A stretch of DNA of 64,000 bases from CBFDBF01 sp050287965 (GCA_050287965.1 JBNKCX010000015.1:24446-88445); one strand, 5' to 3'; shown: positions 45,392 to 53,745, counted from the first letter of the stretch. The notes: generated by a model from the sequence alone, not told the origin. A program made the numbers and translations.

Positions 45392-46438
45392 ATGCGACGC
45401 TCCGATTTCCATTATGACCTCCCGGAGGAACTGATTGCCCAATATCCCGCACCCGAACGGGGGGGCAGTCGTCTATTGGTGCTCGACGGGAAACAAGGGG
45501 ATCTGCAGGACCGGTTATTTGCTGATCTGCCGCAACTGCTGCTGCCGGGGGACCTGCTGGTCTTTAACGACACCCGGGTGATGCCCGCCCGGCTGTACGG
45601 ACGCAAGCAGACCGGCGGCAGGGTGGAGATCCTCATTGAACGGCTGTTGGGGCCGGATCGCGCGCTCGCCCAGATACGTGCCAGCAAATCCCCGCAAACC
45701 GGTGGTCGGATCACCGTGGGAGATACGGAGCTGGAGGTCACCGACCGGCGGGAAGATCTGTTCGAACTAAAGGCGCTCGGTATTGATTTCATGATACTGA
45801 TGGAACGGGAAGGTCATATGCCTTTACCGCCCTATATCCGACGGGATGACGCCGAGCTTGATCTGGAGCGGTATCAGACCGTCTATGCCCGGCGCACCGG
45901 TGCCGTGGCGGCGCCCACCGCGGGGCTTCACTTCGACCAGGAGATGTTGACCCTGTTGGAGGGTATGGGGGTGGAGTTTGCGCATGTGACCCTGCACGTG
46001 GGGGCGGGGACCTTTCAGCCGGTACGCAGCGAAAGCCTGGAAAAACATGTGATGCACAGCGAGTACGTTGAGGTCAGCGAAGCGGTTTGTGCCAGGGTGA
46101 ACTCGACGCGCCGGCAGGGGGGTCGTGTCGTGGCTGTGGGCACCACCTCCGTACGCAGCCTGGAGGCGGCCTCAGGAGACGGGGAGATAAGCGCTTTCCG
46201 TGGGGATACCCGGCTCTTTATCCGGCCGGGATACCGCTTCCGGTCGGTGGACGCAATGCTGACCAACTTTCATTTACCGGAGTCGACGTTGCTGATGCTG
46301 GTGTCGGCCTTTGCCGGGTATGATCGGGTAATGGCCGCCTACCGGCATGCGGTGCAGGAGCGTTACCGCTTTTTCAGCTATGGGGACGCCATGTTTCTCA
46401 CCCCTAAGGAACAGGATTCCCGGGAATATAAGTCCTGA
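45392..46438 (+). CDS. queA: S-adenosylmethionine:tRNA ribosyltransferase-isomerase
   Basis: A 348-residue QueA, which makes epoxyqueuosine in tRNA. The start MRRSDFHYDLPEELIAQYP is typical, and the conserved GDLLVFNDTRVMPARLYG, VAAPTAGLHFDQEML and FRSVDAMLTNFHLPESTLLMLVSAF blocks are present. The next gene is tgt, the usual partner. A hairpin after the gene ends in a T run only on the minus strand, so it does not seem to be queA's own terminator. Confidence 0.97.
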   Translation: MRRSDFHYDLPEELIAQYPAPERGGSRLLVLDGKQGDLQDRLFADLPQLLLPGDLLVFNDTRVMPARLYGRKQTGGRVEILIERLLGPDRALAQIRASKSPQTGGRITVGDTELEVTDRREDLFELKALGIDFMILMEREGHMPLPPYIRRDDAELDLERYQTVYARRTGAVAAPTAGLHFDQEMLTLLEGMGVEFAHVTLHVGAGTFQPVRSESLEKHVMHSEYVEVSEAVCARVNSTRRQGGRVVAVGTTSVRSLEAASGDGEISAFRGDTRLFIRPGYRFRSVDAMLTNFHLPESTLLMLVSAFAGYDRVMAAYRHAVQERYRFFSYGDAMFLTPKEQDSREYKS

Positions 46439-46440
46439 AC

Positions 46441-46529
46441 GGAGTAAAAAAAAGCGCGGTAGAAGATACCGCGCTGAAGTGTTGCTTAAGGAGGATATGC
46501 TGAATCACGAAGGGGATGTGGTTCAACAT
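46441..46529 (-). ncRNA. Candidate small RNA with anti-Shine-Dalgarno segment
   Basis: On the minus strand in the queA-tgt gap: a perfect -35 box TTGACA (46564-46559), a 17-base spacer, a -10 box GAGAAT (46541-46536), then about 85 bases ending in a perfect 9-base-pair hairpin and eight T residues. The RNA would contain ATATCCTCCTTAAG, a UCCUCC segment able to pair with ribosome-binding sites, in an otherwise open region. No coding frame fits this strand. The other reading of the same bases is a 15-codon leader peptide on the plus strand, listed separately. Confidence 0.5.
46446..46475 (-). terminator. Strong intrinsic terminator facing the minus strand
   Basis: Stem AGCGCGGTA/TACCGCGCT with loop TCTTC (minus strand) followed by an eight-base T run (A run at 46446-46453 on plus). 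On the plus strand the stem is followed by GAAGTG and would not terminate. No annotated minus-strand gene ends here, which supports a small RNA. Confidence 0.85.
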
Positions 46530-46544
46530 ATGCGCATTCTCTAA
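46497..46544 (+). other. Possible 15-residue leader peptide before tgt
   Basis: An ATG with a near-perfect AAGGAGGAT ribosome-binding site directly upstream opens a 15-codon frame (MLNHEGDVVQHMRIL) that ends 45 bases before tgt, which itself lacks a clear ribosome-binding site. It could be a translated leader that controls tgt. The strong site could also be only the complement of the small RNA on the other strand. Confidence 0.35.
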
Positions 46545-46589
46545 TATAAGAAAATGCTTGTCAACTAATATATGAGTTTTTTTCAGATT

Positions 46590-47702
46590 ATGGAATTTAT
46601 GAAGCTAGCGACGGATGATCAGGCCCGGCGGGGCCGGATGGTTTTTCCCCGGGGTACGGTGGAGACACCGGCATTTATGCCGGTGGGCACCTACGGGACG
46701 GTCAAGGCCATGACCCCTGAAGAGCTTATGGATATGGGTGCAGAGATCATCCTCGGAAACACCTTCCACCTGATGTTGCGACCGGGGACCGAGGTTATCG
46801 GGGATCACGGGAGCTTACATCGGTTCATGCATTGGGAGAGACCGATTCTCACGGATTCCGGCGGATTCCAGGTGTACAGCCTGGGGCAGATGAGAAAGAT
46901 CACGGAGGAGGGGGTGCATTTCCGTTCGCCCCTGGATGGAAGCCCCATCTTCATGGGGCCGGAGGAGTCCATGGAGGTGCAGCGCCGACTCGGATCCGAC
47001 ATTGTAATGGTGTTTGATGAATGTACGCCCTATCCGGCCTCGGAAGAGGAGGCACGCCTCTCCATGGAGCTCTCCCTGCGCTGGGCGGCCCGCAGCAGGG
47101 TCGCCCACGGGGACAACGGTTCGGCCCTGTTCGGCATCGTCCAGGGGGGGGTGTACGAACATCTGCGTGAGGCCTCTCTGCGGGGATTGATGGAGATCGG
47201 TTTCGACGGTTATGCGGTAGGCGGTCTTTCCGTGGGTGAGCCTCCCGAAGACCGCTGGCGGGTGCTGGATTTTCTTTCTCACCGCCTGCCTGAGGACCAT
47301 CCGCACTATCTGATGGGGGTCGGGACCCCGGAGGACATCGTCGAGGCGGTGCGGCGGGGGATAGATATGTTTGATTGCGTGATGCCCACCCGCAACGCCC
47401 GCAACGGTCACCTGTTTACCCACCAGGGCGTGGTGCGCATACGCAACAAATGCCATGAAAGGGATGACGGTCCCCTTGATCCCCTTTGCGACTGCTATAC
47501 CTGCCGCAATTACAGCCGCGCCTATCTGCGCCACCTCGCGCGCTGTAATGAGATCCTGGGTGCGCGGCTCAATACCATCCACAACCTCTTTTACTACCAG
47601 AAACTGATGCGGGATATCCGTGCCGCCATCGAGGCGCGGCGGTTCGGCAGCTTCACCGACGATTTCTATGCCATGAGGCGGCAGGGTACGACGGCTGATT
47701 GA
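46590..47702 (+). CDS. tgt: Queuine tRNA-ribosyltransferase
   Basis: A 370-residue Tgt, which exchanges guanine for preQ1 in tRNA anticodons. The nucleophile Asp region is IDMFDCVMPTRNARNGHLFT, the substrate loop has LTDSGGFQVYSLG, and the zinc site is CDCYTCRNY plus a later His (NTIHNLFYYQ). The frame is open to 46572, but MEFMKLATDDQARRGRM fits other Tgt starts best (compare MKFELLATDG), so 46590 is used. No clear ribosome-binding site precedes it. It is followed by a bidirectional terminator. Confidence 0.96.
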   Translation: MEFMKLATDDQARRGRMVFPRGTVETPAFMPVGTYGTVKAMTPEELMDMGAEIILGNTFHLMLRPGTEVIGDHGSLHRFMHWERPILTDSGGFQVYSLGQMRKITEEGVHFRSPLDGSPIFMGPEESMEVQRRLGSDIVMVFDECTPYPASEEEARLSMELSLRWAARSRVAHGDNGSALFGIVQGGVYEHLREASLRGLMEIGFDGYAVGGLSVGEPPEDRWRVLDFLSHRLPEDHPHYLMGVGTPEDIVEAVRRGIDMFDCVMPTRNARNGHLFTHQGVVRIRNKCHERDDGPLDPLCDCYTCRNYSRAYLRHLARCNEILGARLNTIHNLFYYQKLMRDIRAAIEARRFGSFTDDFYAMRRQGTTAD

Positions 47703-47736
47703 ATCCTTCTTCCGCGACCCTTCTGCTTGGGTTTCG

Positions 47737-47785
47737 CATCGCCCAGAGGACTGGGCTCCTACAGCGCTTCGTCCGGGATGACGAA
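47737..47785. repeat. Dispersed REP-like palindrome (second copy)
   Basis: 49 bases whose first 32 are identical to 39308-39339, and whose remainder differs at few positions. It contains the hairpin GCCCAG-AGGA-CTGGGC (47741-47756) followed by CTCCTACAGCGCT. Two copies 8.4 kb apart point to a family of repeats spread in the genome. Confidence 0.9.
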
Positions 47786-47841
47786 AGTTTGCGGGTCCGG
47801 CTTCAGTCGGATATGCCGGTCTGCGGGGAGTGATGCCACAA

Positions 47842-47872
47842 AAAAACCCCGCCTGAAACAGGCGGGGTTTTT
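47842..47872. terminator. Bidirectional intrinsic terminator
   Basis: A very stable palindrome: ACCCCGCCTG, loop AAA, CAGGCGGGGT, with A-tract on the left and T-tract on the right, so it works in both directions. It separates tgt (plus) from the glycine-zipper lipoprotein gene (minus). Confidence 0.95.
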
Positions 47873-47892
47873 AGCGGGTTGGCGACAGGGCC

Positions 47893-48357
47893 TTAGTTCA
47901 CGGCCTGCCAGGAACCATCCGACTGGCGACAGGCTTTGCCATAGATGGTCTCCGGTTTGCCGCCTATGATCGCCTCGGTGGTGTATTCGCGGCAGGGACC
48001 GCTCGCGGTTTCATAGGTGGAGGTCGGGGTAACCGTATAGCTGTTACCCGTATTCGGGTTTTGCCAGCTGCTGGTCCGGTTATCCGGATAGGTCTCCAGT
48101 GCCTGATTGGCGCGATACCGGTCCTGTTCGTCCATACTGGCACCGATGGAACCGCCGATATAGGCACCCGCCAGCGCGCCGAGGATGGTGGCGGCGGTAC
48201 GCCCCCGACCGTGCCCGATCTGGGAACCCAAAAGGCCGCCTACGACGGCGCCGGTGACAACTCCCGTATCCCGCTTCGGGCTGGAGCTCTGGCAGCCGGC
48301 CAAAAGAGATAGGGAAAAGATAGCGATAATGATTAGGGATAAGGTCTTTGTGTACAT
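47893..48357 (-). CDS. Glycine-zipper outer-membrane lipoprotein (17 kDa surface antigen type)
   Basis: A 154-residue protein with a lipoprotein signal ending in the lipobox LLAGCQ (Cys about 22), then a glycine-zipper segment (VVTGAVVGGLLGSQIGHGRG, ILGALAGAYIGGSIGASMDEQDR) and a C-terminal domain with two cysteines (GPCREYT, GKACRQSDGSW). These proteins sit in the outer membrane, as SlyB-like or rickettsial 17 kDa antigens do. The frame is open 19 codons upstream, but the signal peptide begins at 48357, with GGAGC close by. Confidence 0.9.
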   Translation of the reverse strand: MYTKTLSLIIIAIFSLSLLAGCQSSSPKRDTGVVTGAVVGGLLGSQIGHGRGRTAATILGALAGAYIGGSIGASMDEQDRYRANQALETYPDNRTSSWQNPNTGNSYTVTPTSTYETASGPCREYTTEAIIGGKPETIYGKACRQSDGSWQAVN

Positions 48358-48544
48358 CGTCTGCTCCGCTCCGTCCCAAAAAGTTGTTTTCAGATCAATG
48401 GAGAATAGTCTCACATCACGGGTAATTATAGGGTATTTCAGTTCTCATTTTCCGTTTTTTACTCCCTACGAGAATACAATATACGGGAATTGCTGAACGC
48501 AGGCTGAACGGCAATTGCCTGAAGTCGCGGCGCAGGGGGGGGTA

Positions 48545-48973
48545 TCAGCACTGTTCCCAAGGCAGACCGCGGAATCGCCACCCGCCCAGGGTGCTGCGGT
48601 GATAGTGTTCGTCCCGTTCCCCCTCAAATCCCTCCTCGATATGGAATACGCGCCTGAAGCCGGCATTCAACAGGGCCCTGCCGGCTTCCAGGGAGCGTTT
48701 GCCGCTGCGGCAGATCAGGATAACCGCCGCGCAGCCGTCATCGATGTCGCAGATAACGCCGCCCAGGAGCAGTTTTCGGATGTCGGTGACAAAATGGGGA
48801 TTTACCGTCCAGTCCGGCTCATCGATCCAGGGGATGTGAACCGCGCCCACCGGGTGTCCGACGAACAGAAACTCCATACTGGAGCGGATATCCACCAGCA
48901 GGGTCCGGGAGTCGTCCTGCATCATTTGCCACGCCTGTCGGGGCGTTAACGGGGTTGGTTCTTTATTACTCAC
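48545..48973 (-). CDS. Rhodanese-like sulfurtransferase domain protein
   Basis: A 142-residue single rhodanese domain. The active-site loop is ILICRSGKRSLEAG, with the catalytic cysteine in CRSGKRS; VDIRSSMEF and AVHIPWIDE are the other typical segments. No signal peptide, so cytoplasmic. AGGAGG lies 6 bases before a GTG at 48973, which is preferred to the upstream ATG at 49012. In a sulfur oxidiser such proteins can carry persulfide sulfur, but the substrate is unknown here. Confidence 0.88.
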   Translation of the reverse strand: MSNKEPTPLTPRQAWQMMQDDSRTLLVDIRSSMEFLFVGHPVGAVHIPWIDEPDWTVNPHFVTDIRKLLLGGVICDIDDGCAAVILICRSGKRSLEAGRALLNAGFRRVFHIEEGFEGERDEHYHRSTLGGWRFRGLPWEQC

Positions 48974-49117
48974 TTCTCTCCTCCTAGTGCCCAACGTTAT
49001 AGGTGTTATCATCTATCGGGTCTCTGATCAGGATGTGATCAGAGGTTCCCTGATTTACTGGTGTGGGCGTTCCCTAATAATGGATCAAATACACAATTTG
49101 TTTAAGTGGTGTTTCTG

Positions 49118-50017
49118 ATGCGGGCCAAGGTTATCCTGACCCTGGTAACAGGGATTTCCTTTCTCCCCTTCCGCCTGATCCGGTGGCTCGGGCAGTTGGT
49201 GGGAACCCTGTTCTACTGGATTCCGAACCGTGAGCGGCGGGTGGCACGGATAAATCTGGAGCTCTGTTTTCCGGAGTACTCCAGGCAGGAGCGAGAACGG
49301 ATGCTGCGACGCTGTCTGGTGGAGAACGCCAGAACTCTGCTGGAGATGCCGGCGATCTGGTGCAGGGACCCGGCCAAAATTTTGCAGCGGGTCGATGGTG
49401 GTGAGGGGGCGCAGGTCCTGCAGCGGCTTATCTCCCGGGGAAAGGGCGTGATCGTCGCCATGCCGCACCTCGGGAACTGGGAACTGCACGCCCACTATCT
49501 GCCCCGGGTTACTCCTTTTGTCGGCCTATACCGCCCGCCCAGAATGCAGGAACTGGAGAAGTTGATTCGCAACGGAAGAAGTCGTAGCGGCGGCCGTATG
49601 GTTCCCACCAACGCCCAGGGCGTGAAGGCCCTTTTTGCCGCCCTGGATGCGGGCGGGAGCGTGGCGATCCTTCCCGATCAACAGCCGAAATCGAAGAAGA
49701 AAAGCGCCGGCGTCTTCGCACCGTTCTTCGGAGAACCGGCTCTGACCATGGTGCTGTTGAACAGATTGGCCCGAAAGACCGGGGCTGCCGTGGTGTTTTC
49801 CTTTTCTGAACGACTGCCCCATGGGGCCGGGTTCCGTATGCATTGGATCGAGGCGCCGGAGGGAATTGATAGCGAAGATCCCGTGGTTGCCGCGACGGCA
49901 TTGAACCAGGGTGTGGAGGCGTGTGTGCGTATCTGCCCGGAACAGTACCAGTGGAGTTATAAGCGGTTCGAGGCGCGGCCGGACGGCGGGCGTTCGAGAT
50001 ACGCCGGAAACAGCTAG
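49118..50017 (+). CDS. LpxL/HtrB-family lipid A acyltransferase
   Basis: A 299-residue inner-membrane acyltransferase that adds a secondary fatty acid to lipid A. The catalytic HX4E motif is HLGNWE (about residue 113), followed by VGLYRPPRMQELEKLIRNGR and ILPDQQPKSKKKSAGVFAPFFGEPA. One membrane helix is at the N-terminus. The start is either ATG at 49118 or GTG at 49106; neither has a strong ribosome-binding site. Which member (LpxL, LpxM, LpxP) cannot be told. Confidence 0.9.
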   Translation: MRAKVILTLVTGISFLPFRLIRWLGQLVGTLFYWIPNRERRVARINLELCFPEYSRQERERMLRRCLVENARTLLEMPAIWCRDPAKILQRVDGGEGAQVLQRLISRGKGVIVAMPHLGNWELHAHYLPRVTPFVGLYRPPRMQELEKLIRNGRSRSGGRMVPTNAQGVKALFAALDAGGSVAILPDQQPKSKKKSAGVFAPFFGEPALTMVLLNRLARKTGAAVVFSFSERLPHGAGFRMHWIEAPEGIDSEDPVVAATALNQGVEACVRICPEQYQWSYKRFEARPDGGRSRYAGNS

Positions 50018-50141
50018 CCCGCGGGTAAAATTGCTTACTTGGCCCTGGTGTTAGCGTATTTTCCGGAATTAAAGTCTCACCGGAGGCCGGCCGATAATTC
50101 CCCTATATAGGAAATTATTCCCACTCGAGGGGGTATCGCCG

Positions 50142-52034
50142 ATGCGTATTGCAAAAGGACACCGGCTACTGGCGGCGTTGGTAGCGCTGTTTCTGGCGGT
50201 AGGGGTCCTTCCAGCGAAAGCCGAGACCTCGGTACCGCCGGTGCCGGACACACGAGTCCTGATAGACGTATCCGGCAGCATGAAAAAAAACGACCCCAAA
50301 TATCTGCGTCGACCGGCATTGCGTCTGCTGGTGGAACTGTTACCGGAGGATTCCAGGGCGGGGGTCTGGACCTTCGGTCACTGGGTCAATATGGAGGTTC
50401 CTCTCGGGAAAGTGGATAGAGCCTGGAAGGAGAGGGCCCGGGAAGGCGCTGCCAGGATCCATTCTCGGGGTCAATTCACCAATATCGAAGATGCGCTGAA
50501 GCGTTCCATCGCCGACTGGGAAGAAACCAGTAGTAAATATGACCGTCACCTTATTCTGCTGACGGACGGGATGGTGGATATCTCGAAAAATCCCCAGGAG
50601 AACGCCGCGGCACGTGCACGCATACTTTCCGACATCCTGCCGCGGATAAAGGGGCTGGGGGCACGCATCCATACCATCGCCCTCTCTGAAAGGGCGGACC
50701 ATGAACTGCTGCAGAGTCTGGCCAGTGAAACCGACGGTTGGTACGAGCAGGTGAACGACTCCGCGCAGTTGCAGCGGGTATTCCTGCGGCTTTTTGAAAA
50801 GGTGGGCAAGCCGGATACCGTTCCGCTGGTAGATAACCGTTTCCCGGTGGATGACAGTATCGCTGAAGTGACTCTCCTGGTATTCCGTTCGGAAGAGGGC
50901 GGTGATACCCGTGTTATCACCCCGGGAGGCAAGGAGTTTGGAGCCAAGGAGGCGCCGGAGTCGGTCAGTTGGCACCGGGATGAAGGGTATGACCTTCTTA
51001 CCATCTCCAAGCCGGAGGTGGGGGAGTGGCGAGTACTGGCGGCGGTTGATCCGGACAACCGGGTGATGGTTGTCACCGATCTTAAGATGAAGTCAACAGA
51101 TCTCCCCAATCGGCTGCTCCAGGGCGAGCGGGTTCCTCTGGTAGTGCACTTTACCGATGGGGGCAAAAAGATCACCCAGAAAGAGTTTCTGGACGTGGTC
51201 AACCTGAAATCGGAACACACCGATTCCGAAGGGGCCGGTGAGCCGCGACCCATATTTGATGACGGCAAGGGGGCGGACCAGGCCGCCGGTGACGGCGATT
51301 TTACCCTGCAGTTCGGCGAAGGCATCGCCGAAGGCAAGGTGGAGCTGGTGGTCTCCGCTGAAGGCAAGACATTCTCCAGGGAGCGGCGTTTCACCCTGGA
51401 TGTGATCCCCGCCGCCCGGTTGGAATCCAAGGAAGAAGTACGGGACGGAAAGGGTGGTGTGCTGGTGACAGTGCTGCCGGATGCGGAGCTGATTGATCCG
51501 GAAACCGTTCGCGTGGAGGCCAGCCTGGTATCGAAGGAGGGTGAATCGCAACCGGTCACGTTTGTTCCGGCGGGAGAGGGTCTGTCCCGGGAGGGCTGGG
51601 TGGATGGCACCGCGCTCCAGGGGACCTGGAATCTCGGGGTGCGTTTTCTGGCCACCAGCCGATCCGGCAAGGAGTTGGTCCTGGATCTTGATCCGGTAGT
51701 GATTGAGGGGAGCTATCAGCCACCCCCGCCTCCACCGGAGCCCGAACCTGAACCGCCGCCGGTACCCGAGCCCGAGCCTGAGCCGGTTCCGGAACCGGAA
51801 CCGGTGACCCCGCCTGAACCGCCACCTCCGGAAGAGAGCGGCTGGACCTCGGGACTTATCATTTTCGGTATCCTAAACCTGTTGTTGTTGATCGCGGGTG
51901 GGGCTGGATACTGGTTCTGGCGTCGTCGGGCGGCGAGCAATTCCCTGCAACTGGTGGAAGGCCAGGAAGCAGATGCGGAGACGGAAACCGGCGAGCAGGA
52001 AGCGGAGCCGGAGGTGGAGAAAGATGCAGATTGA
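50142..52034 (+). CDS. vWA protein with Pro-Glu-rich linker and C-terminal membrane anchor (TIGR03503-like)
   Basis: A 630-residue exported protein. Signal peptide 1-28; vWA domain at about 35-240 with the metal site LIDVSGSMKKND and LLTDGMVD; a central beta-rich region (about 250-520); a Pro-Glu repeat linker (about 527-565, PEPEP units); one membrane helix (about 570-592, LIIFGILNLLLLIAGGAGYW); and an acidic tail. The domain order and sequence around SGSMKKND recall the TIGR03503 family of unknown function. The linker needs EF-P for smooth translation. The stop overlaps the next gene by 11 bases. Confidence 0.85.
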   Translation: MRIAKGHRLLAALVALFLAVGVLPAKAETSVPPVPDTRVLIDVSGSMKKNDPKYLRRPALRLLVELLPEDSRAGVWTFGHWVNMEVPLGKVDRAWKERAREGAARIHSRGQFTNIEDALKRSIADWEETSSKYDRHLILLTDGMVDISKNPQENAAARARILSDILPRIKGLGARIHTIALSERADHELLQSLASETDGWYEQVNDSAQLQRVFLRLFEKVGKPDTVPLVDNRFPVDDSIAEVTLLVFRSEEGGDTRVITPGGKEFGAKEAPESVSWHRDEGYDLLTISKPEVGEWRVLAAVDPDNRVMVVTDLKMKSTDLPNRLLQGERVPLVVHFTDGGKKITQKEFLDVVNLKSEHTDSEGAGEPRPIFDDGKGADQAAGDGDFTLQFGEGIAEGKVELVVSAEGKTFSRERRFTLDVIPAARLESKEEVRDGKGGVLVTVLPDAELIDPETVRVEASLVSKEGESQPVTFVPAGEGLSREGWVDGTALQGTWNLGVRFLATSRSGKELVLDLDPVVIEGSYQPPPPPPEPEPEPPPVPEPEPEPVPEPEPVTPPEPPPPEESGWTSGLIIFGILNLLLLIAGGAGYWFWRRRAASNSLQLVEGQEADAETETGEQEAEPEVEKDAD

Positions 52035-52863
52035 TCCGCTGCTGTTTCTGATCATGACAGAACTGCTGCTGGTCACGGCGGCGGCAACCGTCGCCCTGAT
52101 GATGGTCTGGATATCGCGCAGGAAACGGGACAGGAAAGCAGCCGTCACCCTAGTGGAACGAATCAAGGAAGACCAGGAGCGGCGGAAACAGGAGACGCGA
52201 AATATACTGCTTAACCGATTTCGTTTCGCCCCCGAGCAGGCGGAAGAGTTGGCGACACTCATCGATCATGAAGAGAAGAGGTTTTACCAGGTACTTATCA
52301 ATACCTACCTGCGGCGGGATGCCGCGGCCTTCGAGAATATGGCGGTGGAGTATGAGAACGCGGTCAATCCCTACCGCATACTGGAGCCGCCTCAATCCGA
52401 AGGCGGCGGCGGTCAGGCCGTCGGCATCGATGAATCCCCCGAGATGTCGCGTTTGAAACAGGAGAACAAGCGCTTATCGGAAGAGGTGCGTATCACCATG
52501 GAGACCATGGGACGCATGCTGAACGAATACTCGGCCATGTTTGCCGGTGGCGGGGGCGAGGAGTTGGACCGGGAAAAGATAAAAAGCATGTTTCAGGCGG
52601 AAGCCGCGAACATGGACGCCAAGGCGGGCGCCGATGTCGGGGAAGGGGGTGCGGAACAGGAATCTCCGGGGGGCGCTTCCGAACAGGCTGCCGGGGAGCA
52701 GGTGATGTTCGGAGCCGAGGAGGAGGGACATAACAAGGAGGAGGCGGTTGAGCTGGCGGATAAGGCTGGTGCTGAGGTCGATGCCGCGGATCTCCCTGAG
52801 AATGCCGACGCCAGTGAGGACGAATCAGAGGCGCCCGAGTCCGAAGAGAGCAAACCGGAATAG
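52024..52863 (+). CDS. Membrane-anchored coiled-coil protein paired with the vWA protein
   Basis: A 279-residue protein with one N-terminal membrane helix (residues about 6-30, LLFLIMTELLLVTAAATVALMMVW), a basic stop-transfer segment (ISRRKRDRK), then coiled coil to about residue 180 and a long acidic, Ala- and Glu-rich tail. GGAGGTGGAGAAAG lies just before the ATG, within the end of the vWA gene. The overlap indicates co-translation, and both have membrane helices, so a complex is likely. Family not recognised. Confidence 0.75.
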   Translation: MQIDPLLFLIMTELLLVTAAATVALMMVWISRRKRDRKAAVTLVERIKEDQERRKQETRNILLNRFRFAPEQAEELATLIDHEEKRFYQVLINTYLRRDAAAFENMAVEYENAVNPYRILEPPQSEGGGGQAVGIDESPEMSRLKQENKRLSEEVRITMETMGRMLNEYSAMFAGGGGEELDREKIKSMFQAEAANMDAKAGADVGEGGAEQESPGGASEQAAGEQVMFGAEEEGHNKEEAVELADKAGAEVDAADLPENADASEDESEAPESEESKPE

Positions 52864-52867
52864 TCGG

Positions 52868-53185
52868 TTATTCAACTGCTGTTTCGGATGAGCCGCTGTT
52901 TCCCCTGTTATCCACCCAGGTTATTTTTACCGTATCGCCCTGGTTTGCTCCCTGGAAACTGAACGCCAGGAACGGATCTCTCGCTACTTCTCCGCTTAAC
53001 AGCGCCGTCAGAACAACTCTGCCGCCCGATTCACAGATGACTTCCTGAATGAAGTGCGGCGGCAATATTTCACCGCTATCATTACTCATGCGATCGCCCC
53101 GTTCCATCGGGTGGGTTATCAATGCCTTAACGCTGGTAACACCATCCCTCAGTCGCGCGCGCATGACGATGGGTTTATCAAACAT
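52868..53185 (-). CDS. soxZ: Sulfur carrier complex subunit SoxZ
   Basis: A 105-residue SoxZ with the Ig-like fold (IVMRARLRDGVTSVKALITHPMERG, ILPPHFIQEVICESGGRVVL, AFSFQGANQGDTVKITWVDN). It partners SoxY, which carries sulfur intermediates of thiosulfate oxidation in the periplasm on its C-terminal cysteine. The gene lies 56 bases downstream of soxY. soxXA, soxB and soxCD are not in the window. SoxZ itself has no signal peptide and is exported with SoxY. Confidence 0.93.
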   Translation of the reverse strand: MFDKPIVMRARLRDGVTSVKALITHPMERGDRMSNDSGEILPPHFIQEVICESGGRVVLTALLSGEVARDPFLAFSFQGANQGDTVKITWVDNRGNSGSSETAVE

Positions 53186-53241
53186 GAAATTTATCCCCGG
53201 GGTCTCCGCTATACTGAACGGATCGTTGCCGCCACTTGCAT

Positions 53242-53718
53242 TTATTCACAACCGCAGCCAACCAGATCGACGCTTCTTCGTGCGCTGTACAGTCGTTGCG
53301 GCGTCTTTACCACGGCTATGATTTCCCCGCTTTTCGTAATCTTTAGACGGGTGGAGATTGAACCCTCCACGCCGGCACCGAGTCGGAAGCTCGCCGCCAG
53401 GGGAGTGGGGCTGTCGGCGACCAGCATGGAGATCGACTCCACGTCGGGAAGGTCCGTCTTTACCACGACCGAGACCTCGGATCCGGAACTGTCCGCATGG
53501 GGTGTGAGTTTGATATTGATGCTTCCGCTTTCCTGAGTCTGGTGGTCCCCTAACAGTAGCGTGAGGGCCTGTGGAATACCGTCTGCCTCAAAGGCCTCTT
53601 TAGGCCAGACCGCCAGCAACGATCGGGGCGTCAACAGCCCGGCACCGGCGAGCACGGTCACGGCGCCCGTGGTCAGCGCGCTTTTAAGAAAGAATCTGCG
53701 TTTTGGATCGACACTCAT
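53242..53718 (-). CDS. soxY: Sulfur carrier protein SoxY with unusual C-terminus
   Basis: A 158-residue SoxY with a Tat signal (DPKRRFFLKSALTTGAV) and the SoxY Ig-like core. The usual C-terminus is GGCGG, whose cysteine carries the sulfur. Here the last residues read VGCGCE, giving two cysteines separated by one glycine and a terminal glutamate. The reading is supported by the codons around 53242-53262 and the TAA stop. Whether this is a functional variant or divergent cannot be told. soxZ follows 56 bases downstream. Confidence 0.92.
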   Translation of the reverse strand: MSVDPKRRFFLKSALTTGAVTVLAGAGLLTPRSLLAVWPKEAFEADGIPQALTLLLGDHQTQESGSINIKLTPHADSSGSEVSVVVKTDLPDVESISMLVADSPTPLAASFRLGAGVEGSISTRLKITKSGEIIAVVKTPQRLYSARRSVDLVGCGCE

Positions 53719-53745
53719 GAAAACCTGGGTTTATCTGCTCGGATA

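Noticed and set aside
46446..46475. Terminator of queA
   Set aside because: The hairpin is followed by a T run only on the minus strand; on the queA strand it is followed by GAAGTG.
50546..51670. 374-codon minus-strand frame
   Set aside because: Serine-, arginine- and proline-rich shadow of the vWA gene on the plus strand.
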